The position numbers were made by a program, and so were the translations under genes. A model generated the notes under the pieces. It saw nothing but the letters and a program-made list of their open reading frames with translations. It was not told where the DNA came from and did not search any database. 64,000 bases of DNA from Gymnogyps californianus (Eukaryota > Chordata > Aves > Accipitriformes > Cathartidae), in contig NC_059486.1 in the NCBI RefSeq assembly GCF_018139145.2, forward strand, positions 11,532,001-11,596,000, in the 5' to 3' direction. The stretch's first letter is position 1. Each line of letters starts with the position of its first letter. This document shows, one piece after another, positions 61,075 to 64,000 of the stretch.

Positions 61075-62367
61075 CATTATTTGTGTGAACCTGAAAATCA
61101 CCAAGTTACTTTAAGAGAAGAAGAAGAAAAAGAAAAGAGCCATAACTGTCCATGCTGAGCTCTCAGTTAATATGTCTCCAGGCTCATTTACATGAACGGC
61201 AGGACAGAAACAGAAGGAACCTGGTTGTATTTTGATTTGCAAGTGTCACCAATCCCATAGAAATCACTGGCATTGAGGGTAGGAGGTTAAAGTGAGGGAA
61301 GAACTTAACCCAAGAAGCTTTAGAGAAGCAGGTGGTTGGATCAATGGGCTACAATCAGGCCTGAACACTTCTTGCAGAAACCACCATCACTGTCACCGTA
61401 ATGAGACTTTTAATTAAAACCAAAAGGCAATATGACACTACAGATGAGCCATAGATTGTTTATTATGTTCCCATTAAATATTTGTGGTCTGAAAACCATG
61501 GTTCGTCAGCCTCTGACATCCACAGAGTTAGGACGTACACTTCATAACATCCCCTGAGATCAATAGGAACTCACGAGGGAGTGTGTAAGTCTGTCTGCAC
61601 TTCCCTCCTTAGTAGCAGATACATCAGACTTTGTGGTTACGAAAAGCAGCTCAATTTCCTGAAGTGATGTGTTTTATTTAGATTGAGCAGATCAAGGCAG
61701 AAAGCTCTCCACATAACTCTTCTGTCAGTGCTCGCTGCTTTTTTGAACATCTTTGCCAACAGGAGTTAGTAGAAAAGAAACTTAAAGATGCCCAAAGAGA
61801 AATAGGTTGAACTTCTAGCTCTATGGTTAATCTTTGATGTTCTAGGCTGCATCTATTCAGCAAATTGTAAGACTTCTTATTGATAGTTTAATAGGGCCCA
61901 TGTGCAAAGCAGAGATACTTGTTTAACCCTTGAATGTCAAAGGTAAAGCACACTATCAGAACAGGAAGACTTTTTTCTCTAGTACCAAGATGGAAATTTG
62001 GCATTTTAGGCTGGGAGTTGTTTTTCCATTGAACTATGGCTCACACATTTAATGCCAGAAATAGATTGTACGTGAAGTAATTTTTGTCTGCTAACCCAAA
62101 AAGCAGCTTTATAAAGACTCACGGATGAGCTTTTTTAAGCTTCCTAGATTTTACTGTCTGCTCAAAAATCTAGACTTAAGGCTGACATAATTATTTATAT
62201 AATACCAGGAGTGTTCCCTCTCCCCTCCTGGCCCCCCTGTTCACAAAGTAGGAATTGTCCAAATTTCCACAACTGCGTTCAAACATGTATTAACCTAAAT
62301 TAAAACTGCTCAATGAGACGACCTTACATTTTGCCTACATTGCCATCAGAAATAGCTACAGGGTAAG

Positions 62368-62388
62368 AACAGTTAACAGTTAACAGTT
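62368..62388. repeat. (AACAGTT)3 tandem repeat
   Basis: Three exact copies of a 7-base unit. The overlapping GTTAAC steps resemble HNF1-type half-sites. Confidence 0.9.
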
Positions 62389-62462
62389 AAATTATGGTTT
62401 GCAGTAGAGATGATTAAATGGCATAAATAATGAACAATAATGTAAAGGTAAATCAAGAATTT

Positions 62463-62534
62463 CATTAATTTTTTAATTAATGCAAGGCCAAAGAGATGTT
62501 CAATACAATTGCAAGACAGCAATTTTAAAATTGC
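62463..62534. repeat. Two perfect palindromes 36 bp apart
   Basis: CATTAATT and AATTAATG flank TTTT (62,463-62,482), and GCAATTTTAAAATTGC (62,519-62,534) is a 16-bp exact palindrome. Both are AT-rich homeodomain/CEBP-like sequences in an otherwise non-repetitive stretch. Confidence 0.8.
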
Positions 62535-63094
62535 CCATATGAATAGGGGCAATGTCTGTGGAACTCCTGACCACAGACACTATTAGGGGAAGAGATTAGT
62601 AGTATTAAAAAAATATGGGAGATTTGTATTGACAACCTCTGAAATTACAACAGTAGCATTTTCAGAAATGTTATAAGCCCTCATTCATCAGAGTATTAGC
62701 CACCTCTTAACCAAATAAATTAAGGAACTCTATTTTTTGGGAAATTATCTTGTAGCAATATACAACTATTCCTCATACCTTACTTTGAAGCAGACCCAAG
62801 ATAGTATATCAGAAGAACTGCTTTGTCAATGACTTCCTAGGTTCATAATAACTGAAAAAATATTTAATAAAAAATAACAAAAAAAAGATAATGTCGTGGC
62901 TTTTAATAGCTCATTTCATTTGTAAATCTAACATTTAATTGAATCAGCAGTCAACTGCATTGATCTGAATCCCTTGCTGCAGCTGCTTCTAAGAGGGTTG
63001 AACATGCGAGAGCTTTTGCTACTCTTTCCTAACTTTATTATGAGGCTTCATTTAAAACTACATATGACAGCATACTAGAATACTTTGATTTTAT

Positions 63095-63240
63095 TGTGAC
63101 TATAATAGAAACATTTTTATTATTAAAAGTTTGTTTTTATTGTTATTTTTATTATCTATTTTATAATATCTATAATAATATTTATTACGTATTATATATT
63201 ATTTTAGTAGTCCTTTATTATTAAATCATAATGCATTGGC
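63095..63240. repeat. Very AT-rich tract
   Basis: Almost entirely A and T, dominated by TTATTA/ATAATA steps with long T-rich runs. It could serve as a matrix-attachment or DNA-unwinding segment, or be a degenerate (TTA)n microsatellite. Confidence 0.75.
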
Positions 63241-64000
63241 ACCTACAGGTTGACATACCATGTTTGTCCTAGGCGGGGTACAAAACTGTATTTGATAAGT
63301 CTTGGACACAAAAGCTTGCAGTCAGTGGCATAGGAATTGGACTTCTCTGTAATTTTCTGCTAAGAAGGCATGTGTTGTACTTTCAAAACACTCAATCAGT
63401 GTTCTGATTTCAAATATCAACTGCATTTTCTTATCCAAAACACAGTAACTTTCATCCAGAGGACGCAAAATCAACTGCATACTCATAACCTGTCTATAAA
63501 TAACATGCCCATACCTTTTGCACAGGACTTTTCCCTCTCTGTTCTGCAGGATGCTTTTGCTTGGCAGAATAGACAGTAGAAATTTTTAATGCCCCTTTCT
63601 ACTTAGAAGGTAGCAGTCTCAATCTTGTTCTCCAAAACATCTATAAAATCCACCTCCTGACTTGCAAGGACAGTAGCAGGTCTGAAGTGTTCCCTATCTT
63701 CTAGAATATCAGTTAGCAGGCATTTGTCATTTAATTCACAAAAGGTTACAGTGTTCTTTCCTTCCGATTGGTGACGGATTCAAACATCATGTTCTGCTGA
63801 ATTTCCTATGCTCGCTGCTTGGATAAGCAAACCAAACTAGACATTGATCTTGTTTGTTTATTGCTTTGTCCACCATTCTTAGCTACCCAAGTTCTGTTAA
63901 TTTGAAAAGTTTGATAAAAAGAAAGCTTAAAAAATATTTCAGCATCTCAGTTCCATTTGGGTACCAAATTAAAAGAGCTTGGACTTTAGTTTCTCTGTGA
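63241..64000. other. Noncoding DNA, no gene seen
   Basis: A 69-codon plus frame at 63,370-63,579 lacks any domain. No repeat recognised. Confidence 0.5.

Larger units (their letters stand above)
61075..63094. other. Noncoding AT-rich DNA with palindromes
   Basis: No gene. A piece near 61,553-61,602 (GATCAATAGGAACTCACGAG) resembles the old AAGTCAATGGGA-type repeats. A 7-base tandem and two perfect palindromes lie at 62,368-62,534. Confidence 0.45.

Noticed and set aside
1..64000. tRNA or rRNA genes, CRISPR arrays, bacterial or phage systems
   Set aside because: No T-loop GGTTCRAAT boxes in a tRNA frame, no rRNA-like blocks, no regularly spaced repeats, and no prokaryote-type gene density.

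Overview
The window looks like nuclear DNA from a sauropsid vertebrate, most likely a bird, although a crocodilian or turtle cannot be excluded. The evidence is an AT-rich, CpG-depleted background, one sharp CpG island, CR1-type LINE remnants (one with the typical 3' tail, another keeping parts of the ORF1 esterase), old MIR-like SINE fragments, and almost no long open frames. There are no bacterial operons, phage genes, CRISPR arrays, rRNA genes or tRNA genes that I could recognise.

Layout: positions 1-52,000 are gene-poor DNA with scattered old repeats, which I interpret as intron 1 of a minus-strand gene. At about 52,030-53,160 lies a CpG island without an obvious TATA box. It contains the only coding exon I can support: a short minus-strand first exon (52,174-52,249) encoding a signal peptide and ending in a good splice donor. 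On the other side of the island a plausible plus-strand first-exon donor (52,991) suggests divergent transcription. Positions 53,160-64,000 are again AT-rich, with an old CR1-like repeat, a CR1 tail, a MIR fragment, a small CpG pocket with a 167-codon open frame (59,457-59,960), and a very AT-rich tract near 63,100-63,240.

The strongest system-scale signal is strand composition. The plus strand is A-rich left of the island and T-rich right of it, the pattern expected from long-term transcription leaving the island in both directions (leftward on minus, rightward on plus). A replication origin at the island could add to it.

The most interesting individual relics are a heavily mutated Ty3/Gypsy-type reverse transcriptase at about 46,990-47,560 and an internally deleted CR1 copy at about 11,500-12,105 that joins ORF1 esterase sequence directly to the end of ORF2. 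I did not find a convincing new molecular system. Most short open frames in the window are chance frames in noncoding DNA.
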